Part shown: positions 8,936-17,444 of the stretch, piece by piece
Position numbering within the stretch: position 1 is the stretch's first letter
Layout of the letters: the number at the start of each line of letters is the position of its first letter
Assembly (NCBI RefSeq): GCF_013283745.1
Contig: NZ_JABSTZ010000001.1
Location: 948,406-1,012,405 of the forward strand
Length of the DNA: 64,000 nt
Reading direction: 5' to 3'
DNA from: Aeromicrobium stalagmiti
GTDB taxonomy: Bacteria; Actinomycetota; Actinomycetes; Propionibacteriales; Nocardioidaceae
Program-made: the position numbers and the translations under genes
The notes under the pieces: model-generated
Database searches by the model: none
Told to the model about the DNA's origin: nothing
Seen by the model: the letters and a program-made list of their open reading frames with translations, nothing else

Positions 8936-10723
8936 TCAGCAGGCGCTCTTCCAGGTCTGCGTCGAGGCGCCCGGCACGATCGACGGCGTCAGGTTGACCG
9001 CGGTGTCGCCCTTCTGACCCTTGCCGCTCTTGATCGTGGCCTGCACCGTCGTGGTCTGCCCCGGGTCGAGCTGCAGGGTCAGGATGATGACCGGTCGACC
9101 CTCGTGGGTGTAGCGAGTGAACATGACCTCTTTGTTGTCGGCCTTGATGGTGCTGATCTCACCGGAGTCGGGGCCGTAGAGATAGAGGTTCATCAGCATC
9201 GATCCCGGCTCGGCGCCGAAGCCCGGGCCCTGGATCGACGCCGGCAGCGATGCGGAGTCGGCCGGCGCGGTCGACTTCAGCGTCATCTCCGAGGTGTACG
9301 ACTGCACGCCCGCGGCGGTGCACTTGGTCGCCTGGCCGGTGAGCGAGTAGTTCAGGTAGTACTGCATCTTCGCGCCCGTGGCGTCGTTGAGATAGAAGCC
9401 GACGGCCGGACTCTTCGCCGGGCCGAACGGCAGGGCATTGGCCAGCGGGGTGCCGTCGAGCTCCTGGGTGATGGACTTGCTGCTGGCCCACAGCGAGACG
9501 CGACGCTCGTTGGTCGCACGGCTCAGGGCCTTCAGCAGGGCGGTCGGGTCGCCGGCTCCTGAGACGACCTTGTCGAAGATCTTCTGCGTCGCGCTGGCGA
9601 AGAACGCGTCCTGCTCGTTGCCGTCGGGATAGGTCACGTAGACGCTGTTGAGCAGCACCTCGATCGCGTTGTCCGCCGTCAGGCGCGTGCCGTCCTCGAG
9701 GTCGACGGGCCCGATGGCCTTGAGCACGTACGACAGCGTGACCGGGTCGATCGACAGCACGCCGTCGACCTTGACGCCGTTCTCGTTCTCGATGATCGCC
9801 GAGGCGATCTGGGCTGCACGCGGGAAGTCGGGGGTGAAGTTGACGTCGCGGAAGTCGCGGACGAGCTTGGTCGTGAAGAGCTCGTCCTCCTCCTTGGTCA
9901 GGGGCGTCGCGTTCTTGGGCAGGTCGCCCAGCGATCCGCCGGTGCCCTGGCCGACCAGCTTGATCGACCCGTTGTCGACCTGCAGCCCCGCATAGGCGCC
10001 GGGCAGCCCGCCGGTGGCACGGATCTCTGCGTTGTTCTGGAACATCAGCAGATAGGTGTGCTGGCCCGAGAGCATCTTGGGCACCACGCGGCTCGCAGCG
10101 GTCGCGCGCTGGGCGATGTCATCGGCGTCGGCGATCTTGTCCTGCACGTCGACGACCTCGCGCCCCAGCTGGCTGATCAGCGACGAGGCGTCGACCGACT
10201 GGATCTTCGCGTTGGCCTTGCTGATGGCGGCCGACGACTCGGTGAGGCTCGACGTCAGCGACGCGATGGCCTCCACGTCGATCGTCCCGCCCTGGGGGTT
10301 GAACGTCTTGGCGTTGAACTTGTCGGCCACGTCGACCAGCGGCGGCAGTCCGTCGGTGGCGACGGTGCTGACGGCCGAGCTGATGGTGCGGGCGGCGGTG
10401 ACGTTCTTGCCGACGAAGGGGGTCTTCGCGGCGAGCGACAAGACGGAGCTGCCGAGGCTCGACTCGGCCGAGGTGACATGGTCCTGCAGCAGCTTCAGCG
10501 AGGTGCGCGCTGCGGCCTGGTCGCCGGCGGTGAGGGCGTCCTGCAGGGCGTTGGCGTCGGTGCTGGCGAGGTTGAGGTCATCGCGTGCCGACGAGAGCTT
10601 GCTGTAGGCGTAGGCGCCGACGCCGGCGATAACCACCGCCACCACGGCGACGAGGCCGAGCGCGATCCAGAGGCGTCGCCGCGAGCGGCCGGTCGTCGGT
10701 GCAGAGCTGCGTGTGCGTGCCAC
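8936..10723 (-). CDS. DUF4012 membrane-anchored surface protein
   Basis: The 595-residue protein has a basic N-terminus (GRSRRRLWIA), one transmembrane helix at about 20-42, a long helical region and then the DUF4012 core with NNAEIRATGGLPGAYAGL. DUF4012 proteins occur in actinobacterial and other Gram-positive exopolysaccharide loci, but their activity is not established. The GTG at 10723 is chosen because AGGAG lies nine bases upstream; longer frames would run into the terminator hairpin. A role in the polysaccharide machinery is inferred from position only. Confidence 0.8.
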   Translation of the reverse strand: MARTRSSAPTTGRSRRRLWIALGLVAVVAVVIAGVGAYAYSKLSSARDDLNLASTDANALQDALTAGDQAAARTSLKLLQDHVTSAESSLGSSVLSLAAKTPFVGKNVTAARTISSAVSTVATDGLPPLVDVADKFNAKTFNPQGGTIDVEAIASLTSSLTESSAAISKANAKIQSVDASSLISQLGREVVDVQDKIADADDIAQRATAASRVVPKMLSGQHTYLLMFQNNAEIRATGGLPGAYAGLQVDNGSIKLVGQGTGGSLGDLPKNATPLTKEEDELFTTKLVRDFRDVNFTPDFPRAAQIASAIIENENGVKVDGVLSIDPVTLSYVLKAIGPVDLEDGTRLTADNAIEVLLNSVYVTYPDGNEQDAFFASATQKIFDKVVSGAGDPTALLKALSRATNERRVSLWASSKSITQELDGTPLANALPFGPAKSPAVGFYLNDATGAKMQYYLNYSLTGQATKCTAAGVQSYTSEMTLKSTAPADSASLPASIQGPGFGAEPGSMLMNLYLYGPDSGEISTIKADNKEVMFTRYTHEGRPVIILTLQLDPGQTTTVQATIKSGKGQKGDTAVNLTPSIVPGASTQTWKSAC

Positions 10724-10757
10724 CTGTGCACACTCCTGTTCGTGTCGGGCCCAGTGG

Positions 10758-10800
10758 AACACAAAAGTGGGGCCGCCATCGGCAGCCCCACTTTTGTGTT
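10758..10800 (-). terminator. Perfect 16-bp stem hairpin
   Basis: AACACAAAAGTGGGGC (10758-10773) and its exact complement (10785-10800) enclose an 11-base loop. It follows the stop of the Ig-like secreted protein gene at 10816 and precedes the DUF4012 start by about 35 bases, so it probably ends the former's transcript. AT-rich ends on both arms would let it work in both directions. Confidence 0.75.
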
Positions 10801-10815
10801 GAACGACTGAGTCGG

Positions 10816-11205
10816 TTACTTCTTGTTCTTGACCTTGATGCTGGCCGAGCCGCTGCTCTTCTTGAAGACCGAGCCGGCGTACGGCTTGTACGAGAAGCTC
10901 GCGGTCTTCGTCGTGGTCTTCGAGACGCTGGGCGCCTTCAGCGAGAAGGTGGCCGCGCTGCCACTCAGGCTCTTGGTCTGCTTCTTGCCGTTGAAGACCA
11001 CGGTGACGGAGCCGCCGGGCTTGCCGGTGCCCGCCTTGACCTTGACGGTCAGCTTGAAGGTCGACTTCTCGTTGACCGACTTACTGGCCGCCGACACGGA
11101 CGTCGGGACGGTGTTGGGGTATGCAGCGTTCGCGCTGCTCACGAGGGCTCCCATGCCGAGAACCAAGGCGAGCGATGCAAACAGTGCGATGACTGTTTTC
11201 TTCAT
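10816..11205 (-). CDS. Small secreted protein with one Ig-like domain
   Basis: The 129-residue protein has a clear signal peptide (MKKTVIALFASLALVLGMGA, with cleavage after ANA near residue 27) and then a single lysine- and serine-rich beta-sandwich unit of about 95 residues. PGGSVTVVFNGKKQ and TFSLKAPS match the bacterial Ig-like group 3 pattern. It would be exported and soluble or loosely wall-bound, since no sorting motif or anchor is visible. AAGGA stands about eight bases before the ATG. A strong hairpin ends it on the 3' side, so it is a one-gene unit. Its binding partner is unknown; the high charge may suit polysaccharide contact. Confidence 0.75.
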   Translation of the reverse strand: MKKTVIALFASLALVLGMGALVSSANAAYPNTVPTSVSAASKSVNEKSTFKLTVKVKAGTGKPGGSVTVVFNGKKQTKSLSGSAATFSLKAPSVSKTTTKTASFSYKPYAGSVFKKSSGSASIKVKNKK

Positions 11206-11444
11206 GGATTTCCTTGTCCTGGCCGGTTAGCCATTCACGGAGAGTGCTTGCCAAAAGTTTTTGCTCTACACCAACCCTAGGTCAGGTCGGGGTCACCTTT
11301 GGACGATCCGACGAAGAGTTCACGGCGACGAAACACGTGTCCGTAAGAGTTACTGACGGGTGTTGAAAATTGCCTGCAATTGCAGGGGTGAAACCATGTC
11401 ACCAAAGCTGTGTGTGGCGCAGGTCACGTGATGTGACGTGGGCC
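11206..11444. other. Intergenic region 3' of the tyrosine autokinase gene
   Basis: This region holds the ribosome site and presumed promoter of the Ig-like gene and the 3' flank of the kinase gene. CCAAAGCTG (11402-11410) can pair with CAGCTTTTGG (11446-11455) over one bulge, and CACGT/ACGTG repeats lie in the loop. This might be a weak terminator. I see no gene. Confidence 0.35.
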
Positions 11445-12827
11445 TCAGCTTTTGGCTGGAGACGTCTCGGGCGCATAGCCATAGCCATAGCCATAGCCAT
11501 AGCCATAGCCCCCGCCACCCTTGGCCGGCGTCATGTTGAGGATGACGCCGACGGGCTTGGCGCCGACCGATTCCAGGCGCTCGACGGCGACCGAGACCTG
11601 GTCGGCGGTGGTCTTGCCGTGGCGCACGACGAGCAGTGCGCCGTCGGCCTGAGAGGCCAGCAGGGCACCGTCAGTGACGGGCAGCAGCGGCGGCGCATCG
11701 ATCAGCACGATGTCGAACTTCGCCCGCAGCGATGCGATCAGCGTGCGCATCGCATCCGACTTCAGCAGCTCGGCCGGGTTGGGCGGCGTGGCGCCGCTGG
11801 TCAGCACGTCAAGTCCGTCGTGCGAGGTCGGCTGCAGTGCGTCGTCGAGCGGCAGCCGGCCGATCAGCACGGTCGTCAGGCCGACGGCAGACTCGAGGCG
11901 CAGATATTCGCTGATCTTCGGGCGGCGCAGGTCGCCTTCCACGAGCGCGACGCGCTCGCCGCCTTCGGCCAATGCCAGCGCGAGGTTGACCGACGTGGTG
12001 GTCTTGCCCTCGCCCGGCAGCGAGCTGGTGACGACGAAGACCTTGCGCTCGATGTCGGGGTCGATGAACTGCAGGTTGGTACGCAGCACGCGAAACGCCT
12101 CGGCACGCGGCGCGTACGTGTCGAGCGACGAGATGAGCGGGGTGTCGACGGCGTCAGTGTCGTAGCTGATGGTTCCGATGACAGGCGCGTCAACCAATGG
12201 CTCGAGCTGCTTCGTCGACTTGATCGTGGTGTCGAGAGTTTCACGCAGCACTGCTACGGCGGCTCCGAGCAGCAGTCCGACGATCAGTCCGAGCGCAATG
12301 TTTCGCTTCGGACTAGGTGAGATCGGGCCTGCTGGCGTGGACGCCGGGTCGACCACAGTTGCCTTGATAGTGGCCGCGTCCTTGCCGGGGGGGGTCTCGA
12401 GTTCGGCCACATAGGACACGAAAACGCTCGCAACCGCGTTGGAGAGCATGCGGGCACGCTTCGGATCTTGGTCAGTGACTGTCACAGTCAGGATCACCGT
12501 GTCGACCTTCGCGGACGCCGAGATCTGACGTGAAAGGGAGGTCGGCGTTTCGTCCAGACCCAGTTCATCGACAACCCTACGGGCGATCTCCCGCCCGGTG
12601 AGAAGGTCGGCGTAGGACTTGACTCGCTGAAGTGAAAACTGACCGCCCTGATTTGCTTGCGCGTCGTCGGTAGACCCCTGTGTTGAGACAAACAGGCGGG
12701 TGGAGGACGCATATTCGGGGGTGGCTCGAATGGTCAGCAGCGCTGCGATAGCGACGCAGACGAGACCCCCAATTGCGACGGGAAGCCAGCGCGTCCGGAG
12801 GATCGTGAGATAGTCGCGCAGTTCCAC
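11445..12827 (-). CDS. Polysaccharide co-polymerase fused to BY-type tyrosine autokinase
   Basis: The 460-residue protein has an N-terminal Wzz domain between transmembrane helices (about 16-33 and 178-195) and a cytoplasmic kinase domain. It has Walker A at 270-277 (PGEGKTTT), the A' motif ALVEGDLRRP (294-303) and Walker B VLIDAPP (374-380). The tail is a tyrosine cluster, six Tyr alternating with Gly at 441-451, the usual site of autophosphorylation. In this family, cycling of that phosphorylation controls chain length and export. The Gram-positive split into separate modulator and kinase is absent here, as in many actinobacteria. The start is GTG. The tyrosine tail is encoded by a perfect hexanucleotide repeat. 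Confidence 0.92.
   Translation of the reverse strand: MELRDYLTILRTRWLPVAIGGLVCVAIAALLTIRATPEYASSTRLFVSTQGSTDDAQANQGGQFSLQRVKSYADLLTGREIARRVVDELGLDETPTSLSRQISASAKVDTVILTVTVTDQDPKRARMLSNAVASVFVSYVAELETPPGKDAATIKATVVDPASTPAGPISPSPKRNIALGLIVGLLLGAAVAVLRETLDTTIKSTKQLEPLVDAPVIGTISYDTDAVDTPLISSLDTYAPRAEAFRVLRTNLQFIDPDIERKVFVVTSSLPGEGKTTTSVNLALALAEGGERVALVEGDLRRPKISEYLRLESAVGLTTVLIGRLPLDDALQPTSHDGLDVLTSGATPPNPAELLKSDAMRTLIASLRAKFDIVLIDAPPLLPVTDGALLASQADGALLVVRHGKTTADQVSVAVERLESVGAKPVGVILNMTPAKGGGGYGYGYGYGYGYAPETSPAKS
11475..11510. repeat. Hexanucleotide microsatellite, six copies, encoding the Tyr-Gly tail
   Basis: Six perfect copies of ATAGCC (GGCTAT on the coding strand) encode Gly-Tyr six times. 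Slippage would add or remove phosphorylatable tyrosines without a frameshift. Confidence 0.95.
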
Positions 12828-13065
12828 AGGTGATTCCCGTCCGAGATGAGAGCGGCCAACTTGCCCGGCCGCGATGACTGAGTCTAACGATCCGCTACGG
12901 TCACCGGAGGCACTGTGACCAGTCCTACTCGGTCACTGCACGGTTCGCATGCACGACGGCGGCATAGGGTCATGACCAGTTGGGGCGGGGCGAGCCTTGT
13001 CGACGCGCGGCGTTTCTGCCTAGGTCGGCTGAAGGCAGGCATCCGTCAAACGCACAGTTCTGAGC
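12828..13065. other. Intergenic region upstream of the tyrosine autokinase gene
   Basis: On the minus strand GTTAGACT, a -10-like TAGACT, lies about 55 bases before the kinase start, so the kinase probably has its own promoter separate from the polymerase gene behind it. No gene or strong hairpin was found. Confidence 0.35.
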
Positions 13066-14343
13066 TCAATTCAGACTTCGACTACGACCAGTTCTTGAAG
13101 AGGTGGATTGCGTTGCCGTTGGGGCGGAGTTCGAGCGCGAGCGCCGCTTTGCAAGCGCGTCCGCGACGCCAATGGGGAACGCAAGAAGGGCAGTTCCCGG
13201 ATAACTGAGAAACAAGCCGCCGAGAACAATAGTCAAGCCAGTTAGCGCAAAGTTCGTGTTCCTATGACGGAAGAGAGCCACTGCAGCCGCCAGTGTGAGG
13301 GAGCCGATCAGAAGGCCAGCGATTCCCCCTTGCCCGAACAGTTGTATGAAGTTGTTGTGAGCGGCGTTCTGCCGTCCCGACTCGGTCTCGATGAAATCTT
13401 GAGCGTTAGATCCGGCCCCGAATGGGAGACTCTTTACTCCAAGGCGCATCCACGCCTCGGCATACTCGCGCCTGTCTGATGCTGATACCTCAGCTGCAGC
13501 ATCGGACTGATACGAGATGGCTGCGCTTCCAGATATTGCGACTTGAAGTCCATCGAGGACTCGATCTCGTTGACCTCCGACGTTCGCAGCGAAGCCGATC
13601 ATCAAAACAATGCACGCAGTAACGACCAGGCCGCGGCCGCGGGAATTGGGCTGCTGGCCCGACCCGCGGCGTTGTCTGTTGAAGAAGAGGATCACCACAG
13701 ACACAAGCGCGAGGATGAACCCTGCACGCGAGTTCGTGCTTAGAAGGCCAGCGGTGACTATCGCGAGGGCAGGGAGTCGGGCTTTGAGGCGGTGCCACTG
13801 CATGATTAGCGGGATTGACGAAGCCAACAGCACCGCGAGGAAGTTCGGGTCTCCAAGCAGTCCGCTTCCGCGAAGGCTCCCGTCTGCGGCGGTTGCTCTT
13901 CCCCAAAGGTCTCGACCCAATGCCCCGACCAGGCCTTGTTGCTGTAAAAATGCAACCGCGCCGCTAACGACCGAGAAGAAGATGTACATGTCTGTGAGGC
14001 GTTGACGCCCGCTCGTAGTCGCGAGCGATCTAGCGGCGACTATGGCCACACCTACCGCGGCGAATTGCTTCGTGAGTTCGGAAAGCACCTGAACGGCGTT
14101 TCCGTACCCTTCGATGGCCCACGGGAGGAGGCAGTATGCGGGCAGTAGCAGTGCTAATGTCGCCGCCCCGGGCGTACGAACGGAAGGCCCCTTGCAAAGT
14201 AAGAGGATGAGGGTTGGGATCAGCGCAAGCCGAAGGATTGACCCGAAGCCTGGGACGGGAACATCGACGAACAAAACGAGGCAAACGAGTAGAGGTCCCC
14301 AAGTCCCGTTTGCCCGAGAGGGGGTTTCCGTTGGCTCACTCAT
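13066..14343 (-). CDS. O-antigen polymerase/ligase-like membrane protein, second copy
   Basis: This 425-residue polytopic protein has about eleven membrane segments and a family-typical GSGLLGDPNFLAVLLASSIP region after the large loop, plus HNNFIQLFGQGGIAGLLIG near the C-terminus (Wzy_C/PF04932-like). It would polymerise repeat units exported by the adjacent flippase. The ATG at 14343 overlaps the upstream gene's end by eight bases, which argues against the longer frame. Codon third positions contain more A and T than the flanking operons. The C-terminus is a basic, serine-rich tail. Confidence 0.8.
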   Translation of the reverse strand: MSEPTETPSRANGTWGPLLVCLVLFVDVPVPGFGSILRLALIPTLILLLCKGPSVRTPGAATLALLLPAYCLLPWAIEGYGNAVQVLSELTKQFAAVGVAIVAARSLATTSGRQRLTDMYIFFSVVSGAVAFLQQQGLVGALGRDLWGRATAADGSLRGSGLLGDPNFLAVLLASSIPLIMQWHRLKARLPALAIVTAGLLSTNSRAGFILALVSVVILFFNRQRRGSGQQPNSRGRGLVVTACIVLMIGFAANVGGQRDRVLDGLQVAISGSAAISYQSDAAAEVSASDRREYAEAWMRLGVKSLPFGAGSNAQDFIETESGRQNAAHNNFIQLFGQGGIAGLLIGSLTLAAAVALFRHRNTNFALTGLTIVLGGLFLSYPGTALLAFPIGVADALAKRRSRSNSAPTATQSTSSRTGRSRSLN

Positions 14344-16195
14344 GGATCGTCTCCAACGCGGCGTCCAGGTTGTCGGCAAACGTGACGAAGGGTGAAGGCC
14401 AGGCACCGAAGTAGGCTCTGAGCTTTCCGTAACCGGTGTCGACTGCGATCACGTCGATCTCAAGTATCGAAGCGATGATCGCGGCGTGGAGTCGGTCAGT
14501 GATCAATCTCTGCGCTCCAGCAATCAATTGCACGGCGCGCCGCACCTCAGCATCTGCGTGCAAGTCGTATACAGGCGTATTCGGCAGGGCTCTCATGAGG
14601 ACGTTGAACGCGACAGAGTGCGGCGCCCGCGCTCGGACGAGTTCGTGAGTCCAGCGCAAAGCACGATTGGTTCTCGAACTCGGAGCATCCACGAAATCAA
14701 GCACAGGGATGTTCAGTTCGAGTGCTCGGGCGACTAGTGAGCCGTCACCTTCGGAGTCGGATCTAGCGATGACTCGCACGTCGCTGAGTGTCCGATCCGG
14801 TTGCTTGATGAGCTCGCTCAGGTCGGTAGCAGCGAGAGCTTGAGCGGAGTCCGGCACCAAATCAGAGTCTGCGGATGGGAACAGAGCCCGGGCGATGTCC
14901 AAGCTCCGAGCGTCCCGAAGTAAAAGTCGCACATCACCGTGTTGGCGGATGCTTGATTGCAAGGAATCGACGGTCGATTCACTTAGGGTTCCGATGGACT
15001 GTGGCATGAAAACGAGCCTGCTACCGGAATACTGGCGGCACGCATCGAAGAATGCCTTGAGTTCGGTCGGCCATAGGTCACCCAAATAGCCCCCGCCGCG
15101 CACCAGGACAATCGGTGCTGGGCCAGGCACGTCGAATTGGTCTAGAACATTTGTGAAGGATCTCAGACTTGACCGCCCAACGCCCAAGGCCTGGAGAAGC
15201 TTGCGTTGGCCGAGCCAGATCGCACTGTCGCCGCAATTGTTGTGCAGCGGAACATTGACCAAGTCGACGTGGGTGTTCGGAGGAAACTCCGATGAGAGGG
15301 CCTTGACCAATACTTGGGCGTGGCCCCCAAGCGACGAAGGGGTGGCGTCTCGCCTCGCCTCGCGGCTTCCTATAACCCGCCCAATTGACTCGACAATGTT
15401 CGCCGGTCGAAATGGAGCTAGCCGGCGAATGCCACGCCTACTTCGGGCGATGTTGATGGCGTGACTAGCCGCATCTTTGGGTGTCCATATGGCTCGACCC
15501 GCGAACTGGGCAAGTGATCTCGCCTCTTTGACTGCGCGGATATAGAGCGCTCGAAGTCCTTCTCTGCGGCGATGCAAGCCGGAGACTGAAAGGTCCGACA
15601 CATAGACGAGTTTCAATCCGCGGCGCGCTACCCGGTTCGCCCACTCCTTGTCCTCGCATGCCGCAAGAGTCTCGTCGAAGGGCTCAGACAGGGCGGTCGA
15701 GCGACGGACAGCGGAAGCGTGATTGGAGAAGCCGGCGAACGAAAACCACTCCTCACTTTGCTCGGCTGAACCAGCCACCGCAGCCAACTCGACCGCGGCC
15801 AGTGGATCGCGAACCGTCAGCGGGATACTGCCGCCGTTGACTGAGCTCACACCGTTCAGTCCGACGACGTCGTCATCTGTGAAATAGGCCAGTGCTCGCT
15901 CGGCCCAGTCGGTGTGAGGTAGTGAGCAGTGAGCGGAAAGTACGAGAACAACATCGGCGCTGGCCTCGCGAACGCCGATGTTGATCGCTCGGCCGTAGGT
16001 GAACTCACCAGGGTCGATCTCAATGACCTTCGCGCCGAGTGATCTCGCGACCTCTACCGTTCGATCGGAGGAGCCTGAGTCTATGACGAGCACCTCGCTG
16101 GAAACGCTCTGCGCCATCACGGACGCAATGGCGGCACCGATCGTTCCTTCCCTATCCTTTGCGCGGATGACAGCACTAATTGCAGGCGAAGTCAC
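14336..16195 (-). CDS. Fusion of family 2 glycosyltransferase and polysaccharide pyruvyl transferase
   Basis: This 619-residue cytoplasmic protein joins two enzymes. Residues 1 to about 230 form a GT2 fold: AVIRAKDREGTIGAAI, then LVIDSGSSDRT with the donor-binding aspartates, and an acceptor-side ACEDKEW. After a linker, residues from about 300 to 615 match polysaccharide pyruvyl transferases (PF04230): NNCGDSAIWLGQRKLL, RGGGYLGDLWP, FMPQSIGT and ITDRLHAAI. The product should be a sugar that is attached and then carries a pyruvate ketal made from PEP. The gene starts with GTG one base after the flippase stop. I do not know how widespread this fusion is. Confidence 0.85.
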   Translation of the reverse strand: MTSPAISAVIRAKDREGTIGAAIASVMAQSVSSEVLVIDSGSSDRTVEVARSLGAKVIEIDPGEFTYGRAINIGVREASADVVLVLSAHCSLPHTDWAERALAYFTDDDVVGLNGVSSVNGGSIPLTVRDPLAAVELAAVAGSAEQSEEWFSFAGFSNHASAVRRSTALSEPFDETLAACEDKEWANRVARRGLKLVYVSDLSVSGLHRRREGLRALYIRAVKEARSLAQFAGRAIWTPKDAASHAINIARSRRGIRRLAPFRPANIVESIGRVIGSREARRDATPSSLGGHAQVLVKALSSEFPPNTHVDLVNVPLHNNCGDSAIWLGQRKLLQALGVGRSSLRSFTNVLDQFDVPGPAPIVLVRGGGYLGDLWPTELKAFFDACRQYSGSRLVFMPQSIGTLSESTVDSLQSSIRQHGDVRLLLRDARSLDIARALFPSADSDLVPDSAQALAATDLSELIKQPDRTLSDVRVIARSDSEGDGSLVARALELNIPVLDFVDAPSSRTNRALRWTHELVRARAPHSVAFNVLMRALPNTPVYDLHADAEVRRAVQLIAGAQRLITDRLHAAIIASILEIDVIAVDTGYGKLRAYFGAWPSPFVTFADNLDAALETIHE

Positions 16196-16196
16196 T

Positions 16197-17444
16197 TCAC
16201 GAACCTCCGGTGACGATTGATAAAGTTGATCGGTTGGCTATCACTCGCGCGACGGTGTAGACGCACGCGTAGGTGACGACATTCACGAGCGCGGCTCCGA
16301 GTATGCCGCCGCCTAGGGGAACGACTACGAGCAACAGAGCGACGGACATGATGAGGCCTGAGCCTTGGCTAACGACGGTCAAGCGGCCCAGGCCGCGTGC
16401 GATGAGAGTGCTGTTCACGAGCCCCGCCGCGATGATGAAGGCGCTTGCAAGGATGAGAGACGCAAGAACTTGGGCGGCCGAGTCGAATGCTGATCCAAAG
16501 ACCCAACCCATGAGGGGACCGCCGACCATCAAGCTCGCCGACGAAATCAGAATTCCGGCAATCAGAATGGTGTTGGTGGCCTTGATGACTCCAGCAGCGC
16601 CTCCACGTTCGGACACGCGGACGATGATGATCTGGCGAAGACCAGAGGCGAGCACCACAGGGAGTTCGGCTAACGTGACGCATACGGCATAGATGCCAAG
16701 TTGATCCGGAGCGATCAGCGTGGCCAAGACGAGCTGGTCCAAGCGCGAGTTCAGCGACCATGCCAGGTTTGCGGGCCAGAGCGTCAGAGCCTCGTGGCCG
16801 ATGCGTCGGAACTCCTCAGGCTGCGACGTGATCGGCGCCTTGAATGGCCGCGCGAGGAGTACAGGGATGCTGGCGACCGCAGTCGAGCCCGCTATCAAGA
16901 TCAGCGCAAGGTTCGGATCATCGCGGTTGGCGAGGAGGAGGATCCCTGGAGCGATCAGCCGTACCACCCCGCCGGCCAGCACGACTCCAATGAGGCGTCG
17001 AAATGCGCGACGACCCGCCAAGACGCCTCGACCAAGTGCAGCAATGGTCGCGATCGGAACAACCGCTGCGGCGGTTGCAGCAGAAAGTGGCTCAAAACTG
17101 CGATCGATCGCCCACCACCAAACGATGGCCGCTGGGACCATCGATCCGGCCACACCGATGATCAAGACCCGACGGAGGGCGCTCGCAGAGATGGTCTTCC
17201 TGGAGACATGCCGCGTTAGTACATCAGGGAATCCAAAGACAAGCACCGCCTCGCACACCGCCAGCGCAGCAACTACAGCCGCTAGCTCGCCGCGACCAGA
17301 CGGACCGAGAGTGCGGGCGTAAACGATGTTTGCAGCGAAACCACCGATGGGTCCCAACAGGCTTGCGGCACCCAAGAGGAGTGCGGCGCGCCCGTCCTTG
17401 CCTAGGGCGCGGCTCGAGAATCGGCCGTTGGTGAGGCTAGCCAT
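16197..17444 (-). CDS. Wzx-like flippase, second copy
   Basis: The 415-residue protein has twelve or so hydrophobic helices and the Wzx/PST start pattern GFAANIVYARTLGPSGRGEL, including the conserved LGPxxxG loop. It should move the lipid-linked repeat unit outwards for the polymerase at 13066. Its ATG overlaps the end of the upstream glycosyltransferase gene by eight bases. It differs clearly in sequence from the flippase at 2635, so the two are not a recent duplication. Confidence 0.85.
   Translation of the reverse strand: MASLTNGRFSSRALGKDGRAALLLGAASLLGPIGGFAANIVYARTLGPSGRGELAAVVAALAVCEAVLVFGFPDVLTRHVSRKTISASALRRVLIIGVAGSMVPAAIVWWWAIDRSFEPLSAATAAAVVPIATIAALGRGVLAGRRAFRRLIGVVLAGGVVRLIAPGILLLANRDDPNLALILIAGSTAVASIPVLLARPFKAPITSQPEEFRRIGHEALTLWPANLAWSLNSRLDQLVLATLIAPDQLGIYAVCVTLAELPVVLASGLRQIIIVRVSERGGAAGVIKATNTILIAGILISSASLMVGGPLMGWVFGSAFDSAAQVLASLILASAFIIAAGLVNSTLIARGLGRLTVVSQGSGLIMSVALLLVVVPLGGGILGAALVNVVTYACVYTVARVIANRSTLSIVTGGS

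Noticed and set aside
11402-11455. Stem between CCAAAGCTG and CAGCTTTTGG as an attachment-site-like repeat
   Set aside because: It is short, bulged and overlaps the kinase stop codon; no integrase or tRNA is near. At most it is a weak terminator.
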